Of a DNA stretch of 64,000 nucleotides, positions 22,145-34,700 are shown piece by piece. The notes beneath the pieces are model-generated. The model ran no database searches and had not been told where the DNA came from. It saw only the letters and a program-made list of their open reading frames with translations. The position numbers and the translations under genes are program-made. Origin of the DNA: Nannochloropsis salina CCMP1776 (lineage: Eukaryota; Sar; Eustigmatophyceae; Eustigmatales; Monodopsidaceae); contig SDOX01000008.1 in the NCBI GenBank assembly GCA_004565275.1, forward strand, positions 155,327 to 219,326. The letters run 5' to 3'. Positions within the stretch are counted from its first letter, which is position 1. Each line of letters begins with the position of its first letter.

Positions 22145-24389
22145 TCACAGGCTGGCGCGAGCATCAAGATAATCTTTGCTGGAGTCCCTCTCTTCCCTCA
22201 GCAGTCTGTGCCTCGGAACCCCCCAATCAGAGGCCTTAACGCCCTCCCCTTCGCCATCTCTACGGATTAGCCCGTTGCTGTCGTCAAAACATTGGGCGTC
22301 CGTGCGCGCTTGCTTCGGCGCATCCGTTCTTCGTCTCAGGCCTTGGTTCTCCTCCCTTGTCTCTTCATTTTCTCCTACCTTTTCCTCCTCCACCGCCCCC
22401 GTTCCCCCCGTTTCCTCTACCGCGTCGTCTACTTGCTCGTCCAGTATTCCCTTACTCTCTTTCCTTCTTTTCTTGGTGTTATTTTCCCCCATCCACTTGA
22501 TCACATCCTTCAAGACCTTATCCTCTTCCTCCGCTTCTTCCTCTCCTTCCCCCATTCCCGCTTCCTCGTCCGAGACATCTCCCTCCTCTTGCCCCCCGCC
22601 AAGACCACGATTTGCTTCTCCTTCGAACGAATGGGTCTCCGTACTCTCTGCCTTGTCCGACACCAGCGCCCGCGCCTGCTGGCGAGAACTGCCCGCGGAA
22701 GAAGAGGAGGCGCCCAGGCCGAGCCGATGGTGCCCCGCCTCCCCCTCCCAGATTCGCTTTCCACTCGCCCACTCCCACACCTTCTTCCACGCCGCCCTCT
22801 CCCGCGGGTAGGGCACGCGGTTCGGTGGGATTAGTGCCTCCATCTCGCGCTTGTGAGTCAACACGTAACGTCTCAACTCCTCCGCTCCCCCCAGGTCGGA
22901 CATCTGGCAGCCCAGGGCGCGCAGCATGTCTGTCAGGACCAGCACGTACGCATGAGCTGTCGCGTTCGAGACCCGCAATCCCGCATCCTCCACGCACATC
23001 CAGTGCAGGAACCCATTGCACGCCAGCGAAGCATTGCCCCTGACTCGGGCGCCTCCACGCCGCCCCCCCCCCCCAGCCCTCGCTCGCTTTCGCTTCCACG
23101 CGCCCGGGTTCGAAAATGCCCCTTCCCTCCTTGCCCCGCCAGCCTCTCCCTCCCAACCCTCTTCTACCCCGCGCCCCCCCCCCCTCGCCGGCCTCCCCCC
23201 GCCCCCTCGAGCCTCTCCTCTCTGGTGCCGCCTCGCCCGCCCTCCCCCCTCCGGCCACCGAGGTCTGCGCCGGCCCCGAGCCCGTCTGCTCCCCCGCCTC
23301 GCTCCATCTGTAACGCTGCAGGAACCCGAGCATGTCACCCGCCAGGTTATAGGCGTTCCGATCCGGCCCCACGTCCACCCGCAGCCTCTCGAGACCCTCC
23401 TCCGTGGGCTCCTCCAGCCCAGCCCTGAAAAGCAGGCGATGAGCCTGGCTGACGCGGTTGCTCACTGTCAGCGGCGCCAAGGGCTGCCCCGTGTGGGATG
23501 AAACATGCTCCAATGACAAATACCGTTCGAAGCCCCGTAAAAAAGCCTGGACCGCGGCCGTCACCTCCCAGCGAGAGGCCGCGGGCAAGGCCGGGCTGGA
23601 CCCCCCCCCTTTCGTCGGATGCTCTTTTTCCCCGCCCACGCCACTCACGTGGCCCAGCTCCTCATATCCTCCGGGTCCAGCTTCCGTGTCGCGAGACGGG
23701 ACAGAGTGGTGCCCGAGCCGGGACCGTTTCTTGCTCACAGGGAGGACGGCTTCGGCGTGCTGGCGCCCATCTGCCGACCGCTGTAGGGGCCTGCCGAGCG
23801 TGCTCGCCCTTCTCGTGACCCTAACCGGACTCAGACCACGGATCCCCACATCTGAACCTTCAAGCTGTGCAGCATCGGCAGATTTGAGCGCTTTGTCCTC
23901 CGCCTCACCACCCGCCCCCCTAAGAGGGGCCATCCTCGTCCTGAGCCGGGTGGGGTAGGAGGATCGCCTTCGAGCGCTGCTTGCGTATGGGCCACCTTGC
24001 TGCTCTTCAACCTCCAAGTTATCGTTGACGAAAATACTTCTGACCCCCATCGGCACCGCATTATCATCCAGAGACAGGGATTCTGAGGTTATAGGACTTT
24101 CCATTCTTTCTTGTCCCTCCTCCTCCTCATCTTCGACCTCGGTATCAGCAATCCCTCCTCGCGTACCCTTTATGTGAAAGGGACCAGCACGAGCTCGTCG
24201 CGAGGTCCTCGAGAGTCGAGCAGCGGGTCGATTGCGGCGAGTCCCGCTGTCTCCGCTTTCAAGGCCAGGACCATGCTGACGGCCTGAACTTTCATCAACC
24301 GCTTCCACGCATTGAGAGGGATGACTATGTCCAAGGACCGCAATTATAGTTTTAAGAGCATTATCAAACGCCTTATTGTTACTCTCCAT
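22145..24389 (-). CDS. Unrecognised protein with two helical repeats; frame conflict in GC-rich centre
   Basis: I do not recognise this gene. Two long overlapping minus-strand frames appear to belong to one gene. The first (from 24389) begins with a low-complexity region and then has a globular helical block (about 23573-23291, AVQAFLRGFERYLSLEH ... LTVSNRVSQAHRLLFRAG). The second frame carries a similar block (about 23038-22820, NGFLHWMCVEDAGLRVSNA ... LVLTDMLRALGC) and a long acidic tail to the stop at 22145. The frames differ by one step. Between them lie very C-rich runs (11 C near 23173 and 12 C near 23062), so either a homopolymer error or an unrecognised intron in 23040-23290 separates them. 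The helical blocks faintly recall the SAM-like core-binding domain of tyrosine recombinases, but no catalytic domain is present. Confidence 0.55.
23050..23190. repeat. Very C-rich low-complexity tracts (poly-C runs)
   Basis: Two C runs of 11-12 bases plus several of 6-8 lie within this stretch on the + strand. Such runs are prone to length errors in sequencing and to slippage in vivo. They coincide with the frame change in the overlapping gene. Confidence 0.85.
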
Positions 24390-25649
24390 GGCGAGATTAA
24401 AGGATTGTTGGATGCGCTCAGCCTGCTGACTGTAGACGGTCTATCAGGAGGGCGTTGGGGGGGGAAGTACATATGAATGGCCCCAAGAGAAAAGCCCCTA
24501 AGTACGAAAAGCATGTATATGCGCATTTTGTTACAGCACCATATCGATGAGTCTTAACAAAAAACCTTGATACTGATTTTGAAGAGAGAAGACAGATACA
24601 AACGGGAAGCACAATGCCTTATGAGAACCCCTTCCACCTTCACATGAGCTTCACGAGAACAATGTCACATACCAAGACGCGTTCTGTGAAAATCTCAGAG
24701 CTTAATTCCTCTGAAGTTTGTCTGACACCATTTCGACGACGTAATGCCATTTTTTCGGTAAGTTTTCGATCCTGCGGCCCTTGATTTGCAATTTTTTCCA
24801 ATAGATGCCTCCTTCTGTGTTACTATTTCGCGGTCGTGCTGCCTCCACAGCCAGCAGCAGGTATCCTTGTAGATGAAATTGTACGTTCTTTGAAATATGG
24901 AGCAAAAACATTCCATCGCCGCCTACTCGTCCCCGAGATGGGAGGCTTTTGCCCGTCCACGAGAGGAAAGAGAGGAAGATACTGGGCCCCCTCGCGTCGC
25001 TGCCTCGCCACCGCCTCGCCAGACCCAACACATGCTTACTTGGTCTCGCTCAAAAATTGAGGCGACGACCATCAGGATTTGCCGTATGTCCGGTCGACCC
25101 GTCGTCTTTACTGCGTGTAGTTGGACTGCGCTTGCCGCAAGTATGTGTGTACCCTTGCCATTTCAAAAGGTGAGTGCGATTCAAAAAAAGGAAACCCCCG
25201 GCCTCTCTGCAGGCATGCCACACGGTATTGCTCGGATATTGTTTACACACGAAATATTACTCAAACCATGTATGGAGTGTCCCGCCCTCCCGCAAGTTTC
25301 CAATTGTGCCAGTGTTGGTATGTGCGGGGGGTGAATTGTCATTATTCGACTTCTTACAGAAAATCTGTGCGACGGTTGTGAATTTTTTTACGTCGTTGAT
25401 TTGGCATCCCTCAGAGTTCCTTGCGGTGCCAAAACCGACTCCTCTCCCAACACGGCGAGGTCTTGAATACTATGTCAAATCGGGACCACCCACAAATTTA
25501 AAGGTTGAAAACTTTACATCGTCCCATCCAAACAATCCAGAAACGTGGTCTGTCACAGAGGAGAGTTGTATAGAGAGGAGAGGGGAGGGGCCTCTTGCCT
25601 CTGGTGCTAGCTATCTCCTTTGCTTCAATCAGGCGGGCCGGTGGTCGTC
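24390..25649. promoter_or_regulatory. Divergent intergenic region, unrecognised gene / PEX14-N-like gene
   Basis: 1.26 kb between divergent starts. A plus-strand frame at 24897-25334 includes a good donor (AAAAG|GTGAGT at about 25168), and an acceptor (TCAATCAG) precedes the downstream ATG at about 25632. A 5' exon of the next gene is therefore possible but not demonstrated. Confidence 0.35.
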
Positions 25650-27762
25650 ATGAACCCCGGCAGAGGGGTCAACGATGCGTCCACATACAACAAGGCACGT
25701 TTATGTAATGGCTCGGAACGGGTGACAGCGTTGGAGTTTCTGACAGTGCCAAATGTGGCCAAGACACCAATTTCATCGCGCATTGCTTTCCTGAAAAGCA
25801 AGGGCTTTACCGAAACGGAAATTAGCGTTGCTCTGCGTTTGGCTGGGGAAGTGATGTGTAGCGGGCACAACACATCATCACCAGCGACAAGACAGCCAGC
25901 TTGTGTCGACCGAAATTACGTGGACGTAAAGAGCGAGGCACGGGGCCCAGTCGCCCGGGGTCATGCTTGGAATTCCTCTTTCTCCTCCTCGTCCGCCCGC
26001 AGAACATTTCAAAGTCACTTTGGGGACTCTGCTACGACACGCGTAGGATTCTCAGACCGGCAGGCACATACTCATCATCAGAACGGAATCTTTTCTGGAA
26101 GCGCGTTCCCTCCATCACAAGCGCCTCGAGGTGGCTTGAGAGGATGTGGCCAGGACGTAGGAGAGGTCTCGGACATGATGGCGGCTATCAATGTAGCAAA
26201 GAGTTCTAGGCAAGGCGGTGCATTTTTCCGTGCGACATCGCGAGGTGCATCACACGGGCTGTCAGAGCACTACATGCCACCGAGGCATGCGCAGGGGCGG
26301 CTGCCGACAGCGCCGTCTTCCTCTTTCTCGAGTCGGCGGTCACACACTTCGCCTGGGGGTTTGCAGCAAGGAGACCCACCGTATCGACTAATTGAACCAA
26401 CTGAATCTACGGAAGATGCACAAGGCGCGGGCTTGGCGCCTCCTCAACGCCTCTTCCAGTCCCGACCTGACGCAACCTTCTCCACCGGCGTCCCTCCAGG
26501 CTCCAGTCAGAACTCCCGTAACCCCCTTCACCAAGACCAAAGCCCCCTGCTTTTTGACATAACGCACGAAAAGCAATCGCACGAGCATCGGCCTTCTACA
26601 TGCGCAATGCCGCTGGCCGAAATGCGAGGGCTCAAGTATGACGATAGCGCGCGGTCGGGCATACAGTGTCAGGACTACCTTCAGGCGCCTGCTCATCACC
26701 ATAATTACCAGTACTACTCCTCGACATCGAATTTCAGACCTCCAAACATCGCGCACTACGGCGCTGGGGACATACCAGCGACTGAATCGGGCTATCCGGG
26801 GGTAAGTAAATTTTGGCATGCAAGAGGAAGAACGTGAAAAAAAAATAGGGCCCGTGCGTCAGGACCTGATCTCTTCCGATGTACTCACAACGATAAGCCT
26901 CATTGCGATCCAATCACAGTATGCACGTCACTTCGAAGCACGACGATTTCATAAAACTTCCAGCGGTGGGCATGTGGAGGTCCCGCGAGGCTCCGAGGGC
27001 GGCGTGATGGGGAGAGTGCGGGGACACAGCTTCGCCGACGGTGTGGACTGTGATTTCCCTCCAAGCAGCAGTGGTCGAGCGGATGTGAAATGGCAGGAGC
27101 AGCATGGAAAAGACAAAAGAATGTCGTCAAGCCACCCTACCCCAGACACGTCAACGCACAATACGATCACAGGTCAGGGCAGTGACGATGCACTACCGTG
27201 GTTCAAAACCATCGCAAGCGGGCGTGTTCAGAAACACTTAATGCGTTTCGTGAACAACTTTATCTCGCAGCAAGATCTTGAAGACGAGCTTGGCCTGTAC
27301 ATGGCGGACATCTTCTACGAGACAGAGACCGGCCCCACAATGATGGCGCTTTACGACAAGCTGGAACGTCGCGTGAGCGAGCGCTGTCCGGATCATTTGA
27401 CAACATTCCGGGAAGAGGCTTTGCAAAGCTTACATCAGCTCATGCAAGCCTGCGAGGAGCGGGAGGAGCAGCAGGAGCAGGGCCGTAAGGCTCTCAAGTC
27501 ATCCGGGCAACGTGGTAAGCCCGTCCGCAACGCAGCTAAGCGACTGGGGAAATCTCGGACAGAGGCCCGCAAACTGGGCGCCATGATCGCGCATTATCGA
27601 TCGCAGTGCCCCGTGGGCAATACTGGATACGCTACCGGCAAAGGCGATGCAAAAGATGTAAGCGATTTCGCCCAGTATGGACCAGGAGGCTTGTGCCAGG
27701 AGAACTTACAGCCTCAATTAAGGAAAGCTGATACTTCTGAAGAAATGAGCGACAGCTTATGA
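25650..27762 (+). CDS. PEX14 N-domain-like protein, 664 residues
   Basis: Two exons: 25650-26801 and 26920-27762, joined by a GTAAGT...CACAG intron in phase 0. Residues about 24-70 match the pattern of the PEX14 N-terminal domain: ALEFLTVPNVAKTPISSRI, then AFLKSKGFTETEIS. In peroxins this three-helix domain binds PEX5/PEX19 at the peroxisome membrane. The middle is long, Ser/Pro/His-rich and apparently disordered. The C-terminal part (second exon) has a helical block, WFKTIASGRVQKHLMRF ... DDEL-type turn ... ADIFYETETGPTMMAL, then a coiled coil (EEREEQQEQGRK). No hydrophobic membrane segment is visible, unlike canonical PEX14. The domain is short, so the family call is moderate. A 5' exon could exist upstream. 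Confidence 0.6.
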
Positions 27763-28726
27763 AAGAAACGGTCGAGAAGTATCTGGGAAAATGGTGCACA
27801 TCGAGACGTGTGCAATTAAAGAAGTGTCCTTCGGGAAGTGGAGGATGAAATGAAAAGTGGTAGAATTCGACCAAGCTTTGTTGGACGGAAAGGCGAAAGG
27901 ATTCCCCATTGCATATGCATGTGTAGCACTCCTGCTGATGCGTATGCCTCGACGTGAATTAAAAACGCGAGCAGACAGACTGCGCCTTAGGGAACGGCAA
28001 GGTAGAGCATTGTCCGACTGAATTTATATTGCAGTCTCCTTGTACACTTCACAAGGCTTATTTTGGGGACTACCCTGAACTCACTCGGTGGCGGAAAAAA
28101 GAAACTGTAGGTACTGGAAAATCGTGGCAGACCTTGCAAGAAGCCCACGACGTGTCAGTCACCTATGACGCATTTTGCGACCATCATTACATTTCCCGCT
28201 TATATTGATCCAAGCGCATTGAGATTGTATCACTTTATGCAGTGCAGCTATGTTGTTAATCCCTTCTCCGGTCGACAGAAAGCATATCAAAAACTTCGGA
28301 GGCTCATGTACAATAGATGTCTGAAATCTGTCTCGAGTCTCCAAAGGATTTAAGGACGACAACCACAATTTTTAAAGCAAATCTCTGGCCATGGTGAACA
28401 TTCACAAACAAGCAGCACCCGTCAAAATAACAAATCAAAGCACAAAGATATAGTATCACAGTATTAACGGCAGAGCTCTGAAGCTTTGAAGGCTTCTATC
28501 TGTTTCTTACCAACCGTGACCCATTTTTTTAGACATACATAGCTCTGAAATCTAACATTTTCCTCACGCGCTATCAAGTGAGTTTTTCAAGTTGTTTTCT
28601 ACTAAAGCGTATCTACCGATTGATTCATTCTACCTATTCAGATACACTGTTTTTTGAAGCTATATCTTCTTGTAAGGCCTCCCTTAATGATGAAAAACTC
28701 GAAGCGCAAGGCAACCTTGTCTTTCC
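27763..28726. other. Convergent intergenic region, no gene seen
   Basis: About 960 bases between the 3' ends of two genes, AT-rich, containing both 3'UTRs. No coding frame over 70 residues with plausible composition and no RNA gene were recognised. Confidence 0.45.
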
Positions 28727-31700
28727 CTAATTTGCTTCGTAAAAAAGTAGACTTGGTTGGTATTGCTGCTCTGTGCACTCCTTTAAGGCATCACTTAAGT
28801 GAGGTCCCAGGGCATACGCCCTTCCGTCGTCTACGCAGCCCCAGCCCGTCCCGTCATAGAGAAGAAAGGATACGTAATGATGCTTTTGAGGATGGAACGC
28901 GAAAAAGCCACGGAGAACGCCTATCATTTCCCCCTGCTGCTCAACATTGTCGTCCCCTTGATGTTCTACGGGCAACTTGAAATGTTTGAGGCATATTGTT
29001 GAGGATAATAAATCGATGAGCGCCTGAGTGTCCCTTGGATCTGCCTTCAAGCTGTCCCACACGAGCCCCAGCGAAAACACTGAAGGGGGCCCTCGCACCA
29101 AATATCGATGACCGGCGCGCTTCTCTCCTCGCCGCGCAATAGGGCACGCTTCGGTGTTCCTGCATCGGTACAAGTCCCCGGAGCCAGCGTTCTGCAGCAA
29201 TGAACCAAAATCTAGGCCGACAGATTCTGAGATCGAAACTGAATTTAATTTGCTTGATGCCCGTCGAGCGGCTTCTTCGATCAAAGACCGCACAGGGACG
29301 TAAAAGACGTTGGTGTCATAATCCCGAGCGGGGCTTGGAGAAGAGCTACCACAGGTGGGACAAAACATGAGTTCCCGCAAATGAAGACAAAAGGAATCCC
29401 GCACCACGAGACGGCCTTCCTCGCCTCCTGCACCCAGCAGGCGCAGTATTTCCTCAAAGGCTTCCACTGCGTCGTCCATATGCCCAGCGCGAAATTTTCC
29501 GTCGTGAACGTATATCTCACTTCCACAGGCAGGAGTTGGATTTGATTTCTGCCTTACCATCTCGCTCAGGACTTGTCGCAATCTATCAACAGATACCACC
29601 GGGGGGGGTATTGTGGTATCTTCTCCCCTTTCATGGCTTGCTATATCAGCTTCTTGGTCTGAGAGCCCCTCCATAATAGCTCGTAAGGCTTCATGCAATT
29701 TGCACATGTGTGTAGTTTCATTCGATTTGACCAGCATCGAGGCGTCTGTGTCGCGACAAATACGGTTCCTGAATGCGCGAATGCTCCAGAGGCTTTGAAC
29801 GACCACATTTAGGTAGCAGTGGTTCTGACCCATCCTATTTGCGAGCCCTCCGCCAACCAACACCCTGCTGCCCGCCTGCGATCGGTTGGAGGGCGACTTG
29901 ATGCGGTCCGATGGAAGCTTGACTCGAGACTCCTGCTTCGGAGGGTGGGATAGATGGGCACCCGTGGCTATGCCAGCTTCATGTGACCCTTCCACTCTTT
30001 CTACGACCAACTGGCGCGCTATTTCGGTGTCTTCTTCAACCTGTGCTCCCACACCATTAATGGGCACGGGATAACTATGTTGGCACCCGTCTTGCTTGTT
30101 GCTCGAACTCGTTTCTCCCTCACTGGAAGGTGGCAAACCCTGACACCGGGCGTTGCGACCGGCAGCCGAGTAAGTGGCGCGGCCCCGCGCAGGTCCCCGG
30201 CCTCCCTTCTCGTCCCCTCTTCCTCCAGACACTCCCCCTTTTCTCCACCCCGCCTCCGTTGCCCCGCGGAGGAGCGCGCGGGACCCTCCTGGCAACCGAC
30301 CTACATCATATGAAATTGCCGAATAAGGCGGTGCGGCTGTAAAAACGGGATTGCCCCGACAAGGAGAATTACGAACGACTCGTGGAAACGCAAAGGGAAG
30401 TGATCGCTGCTGTACGTCGTTCGCGTGATGCACGGGCAGCGAATAGGCCGGGTGGGCGGCAGAGGGAGGCCCGCCGCCCTGATAATGACGGAGGCGGCTG
30501 GGGTGTGGAGAGGACCCATCAAAGAAGCCTTGGCGGTACAGCGAGCATCCTTGCTCAGCGTACCGACTGTAATGGTGCTGTCGCCCTTGGTGCGGTGGGT
30601 CGTACTGCTTTTGCGTCGACGTCAAATGGTTGTCCCCCATGCCGGTTCCAGACCCTGGATATTCCCGTCGCTGCCCACTCTGCAGCTCTTGGTACACAAG
30701 AGGTGGGCCCAGGCCATGGGAATAGACTGCGAAATTAGGAGTATTGGGAGGCGGAACATCGACGAAGTAAGGGGAGGGCGCGGACGGAAAGTAGCCTTGA
30801 TAGGGCGGATGATTGGGCGGCAGCCCCCCCCCCTCTACCATATGTGGGTGCACCTTCCCCATCGCATGCGAATATTGCGTCGGATAAATACCAGAATGCG
30901 CTAATTCTGGCCGCACGAGAGGAGCTGTGAAGCTCCCATTCACATCCGGTGGAGGTTGATGAAAGGAGGGTACCGCAGGCCATTGAGCACCAAGGTGAGT
31001 CTGCGGGTGCGACGGAGGACAGGCTACCAAATGTGGCGATGAAGACATGTCGTCCTGGTGGCGTCGATGGCTTTGGTCTTGCGTCACGTCCATCTCAACG
31101 TCCCGACCACGTTGTGCTACGAGGTGAAGCTGCGACCGTTCGGCGACCGGCAGCTGGAGCAGTGGTTGCGAGGGCTGGGTCGAGACGTCGTCCATCGGTG
31201 GCTGGGTGTTTCCCCGCGAGTGTGGCATCCTCACAGGGGTCTCCACGTCGATAGGGGACATGTGCTGCTCTTCAGGGCCCCCGGATCTTATTTGAAAGTC
31301 TTTGCATCCCTCACTAGACGACTCATATTCCCCGCCCCGAGTCTCTTGGACCCCTCCAAAAGCGCCAAACAATATCTCCACGTCCCCTATATCCTCATCT
31401 TCCTCATCGTTCCCTTCTACCGATTTACCTGTGTCAAAGGGATCAGATCCCGTGGCTCTTTGCAGGTCCCTTCCACCCAAACCTTTTCCGTCCTTGCAAA
31501 CCACATCCTCCTCCTTCAGAGCCTTCCCGTTTCCTCCACTCCCGCCGCGCACATCGACTGTAAAAGCGGTTTTTGAGATATTGTCCGCAGATTCAAGATT
31601 CGCCGCGTGCGTAGAAGTGGCGGCCACCTTGGAGGAAGATAGTGAGTCCTCCAGCGTCTCATGAGGTCGCTCCCCATTCGTTGACGGCGGGGACGGTGGC

Positions 31701-34700
31701 GCCGAGGAGGTCGGGATAATGCGTGCCACTTCTGCATTCGTGTCAGAATGTAGTGTCCAAGGTGATGATGCTGACTGTGACTGCGCGCCATTGCCCTCGC
31801 CGCGATCAATTCGCAGACTCAAACGACCAGATCCGACACCGAATTGCCCTTTTACTCGCTCTTGGGCTGATTCTTTTCTCTGCTCTTCCTCTCTCTGATC
31901 TCGGGGCCTTAGCTTGGGTACTTTATGCTCTTCTTCTGCGGCAAGTTTTACATCTTCCTGTAGTTGCTCGTGTCGTTTTTCTTCCTTCCTCGTGAGAGCG
32001 CGGTGCCTCCCCTCCCTGCTGGAGACCCTTATCCACCCACGCTCAAGGCCATCGCACTCGCCAGAGGCAGCGGCCTCGCTCTGGTGGTGAGCAAGTGAGC
32101 GCGCCGACGTTAAGAAATTTCCTTGCGAGTCAATCCATGATGGAGACTGCAGGGGCCTCGACTCCTTCAAGCTTGATCGGCCTGACGACAACAAAGACGC
32201 TTGCGCTGCATTTCCCATCTCTCCCTCAGCACTCCCCTTCCCTTTGGGCTTTGTTACCTCCTTGCTGGACACGAAAACGCAGGAAGCCGCACCTTCCATC
32301 GTGTCGTGGCCAGCTTGGGTGGAATCACCGCGCTCGAGGCCGCAAAAGCTCTCCGCGGTCGGTTCCGTGCCTGTAAACACAGGTCCTGCGGACGAAGAGC
32401 TCGCGTCTAGTCCCTCCTTGCCCGTAAGGGAGCTCGCTCTACCATTTACTGCCAAAGCCGTCTTCCCGGTGAGAGTTCCTACCCTCGTAGAGCCCTTTTT
32501 TCTTCCCGCAGTCATGCTGTGAGCACCACCGCCTTTCTTTAAGAGCTGCTGCTGTTTATCTCTCTCTTCCTGGGCTGAGAGCTCTTGCTCCATCAACGTC
32601 GCCTGCCAATCACCATACGCACTGCCGAGCTTTTGTACGAGAAGCCGCGCTAGAAGAAGTCGCATTTTGGCCGAAGCATCAGAAGCTTGGCCGCAAAGCG
32701 CGCGGGTCACAATAGGCCGCCGAGACAAGTTTGTCTTTAAGAAGGCTTGATGGCCGCGGACCAGGCGCAGGCGCTGTGTCATGTGCCTGACTGCGACTAC
32801 CCGGAATGCCAGACATTGCTCAAGTTGCTGCAACTGTGCTTGTTGTAATAGAGAATTCATGTTCATAGCTGTGACAGCCTCTATGCTCGGTTTACCGCCC
32901 TTTCCACCATCGTTAGGCCCGTCTTTGCCCCCGTTCGGTAGGGGATTGTCCGTACCGCTCCTAGTATCTTTGGCGGTATCCTTGGCAGGAAGATGCTTGC
33001 GTGCACCCGTACTATTCTCGGGTCCTGCTACCAATGCGGCCTCATTGCGCTGGCGGAGGCGGAGTTTCTCTTCGTGATTGGCGGCATACACCTCCTGAAG
33101 GCGCTCTTGGCTGAGAGTGACTTGGAACTTGTACCCCTCACGATGGGCCTCCCACTCCGCAATAAAGGCCCTTTGGCGCCCACGAAGTGCTTCAGCCATT
33201 TCAAGGGACTGTGGAAAGCAGCCTACCGCCAGCTCTTTTTCAAAAGCAGCGGAAGTAGCTTCGAAAAGATCCTGAAGCTTCCCTTCCCATTCCGTGACCG
33301 TGGCTCGGAGAGCGGTCTCATGCTCTTGAGCCTCCTGCAAAATTTCTGTGCGATGGGACTTAGGCTGTGTGCCAGCCAACAAACTCACACGCAAATTATA
33401 GCATTTTTCCTCCTTCTTCTCGACCATATCCCAAAAGTCGCCTTTGAAGAAACCCATAGGGTCGTGCCCCAGGTGCATGTAGCGCTCCAGGAGAGCTCGA
33501 GTCCGCCGGCCATCATAATTCGCCAGCCCTTGACCAGCAGCAAGCGGAGATTCGTCCGTGGATTGCGGCAATAGACACTGCGCCACCACCTCGTGAAGGC
33601 GCAGGACAATTCGGCGTTTCTCTTCAAGATGTCGGGCGGACATATGCCGCGCCTCGGGCGGTGCTGGATAATTCAGGATGATGAAAAATTCCTGAGCGAC
33701 GGTGGCTGGAAGCACCCGCAGCATCGCCTTCCGGCCCTGGATGTGAATCTGCATGAGCTCCTCTATAGATTTCTCGTACTGCGCATAAATGTACTTGATA
33801 AGGCGGCTGAGAACCTCACGGCTCTGGCCGGCCACCAGGGTCAGGCACGCCTCCAAGCGCAACAGGAAACGCACCAGTTCCGTCAGTGTGTGCAACCACT
33901 GGCGAAGGTGAGCCTCCTGCGTCTGCAGCAGCTGCGGAAGTTTGTACGCTTGGTGCTGTAATTGATACTCAAGGAAGGAGTTGGAGGCGCCGGACCCAGC
34001 CGCGCTGAGACCCGCATCCCGTCCGCCGCGTCTCTCGGAGGCGGTAAGCTCGCTCATCCTGTCGGCTGCCGCACCCGCTTCCATCAACCCGCGGTAGTGC
34101 TGAACGAGCGACGCGAGTTTCTCACGCAGCCATTCTCCCGCTGTCTGCACCGCTCCATGGTCAGCATGCTCCCCGCCCACAAGCCTCAGGGCCGCGGCCT
34201 GTCCCTCGTGCTCGCTGGTATCCCCCTCAGTGCTGCGCTCCTCCCCTGACTGCTTTGGGTCATTGCCATTGCCCGCATCATTTTTCTCCCGCAGCTTTTT
34301 GCTAATCTCGATCCCCTCTCGGCGCTTCCCGTTGCCGTCGACCTTTCCCTCCTTGCCCTTTGTCCCCTCGCTCCTTACTGCCTCCTGTCCCGTTCGTTCC
34401 AGGCAATGCATGACCTCGTCATTTCCGTCCCCGCCTCCACCCTCCAGTCGCCCCATTACGTCACCATCGTCTGCAACGATTCCAGGTGATGTATGGGGTA
34501 TGAGTACTCCCACAGAGGCGCTCGGTTGCGCAGCAGCAGACACGGCTTTCTTCCTCTTCTTCTTCTTGTTCTTTTTTTTCCCCGAGCCATCTGCGAAGGA
34601 CAAGGTCTCCATTGTTTTTGCCATATCGTGACCGTCCTTACTACTTCCCCCCTCTTCGGCAAGCAAGGCTACCAGGCGGTCGCTGCCTGACAAGGAGAGA

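Noticed and set aside
22176-22834. Long plus-strand frames (211 and 180 residues)
   Set aside because: They are antisense shadows of the acidic and GC-rich minus-strand gene; their Pro/Ser bias mirrors its codons.
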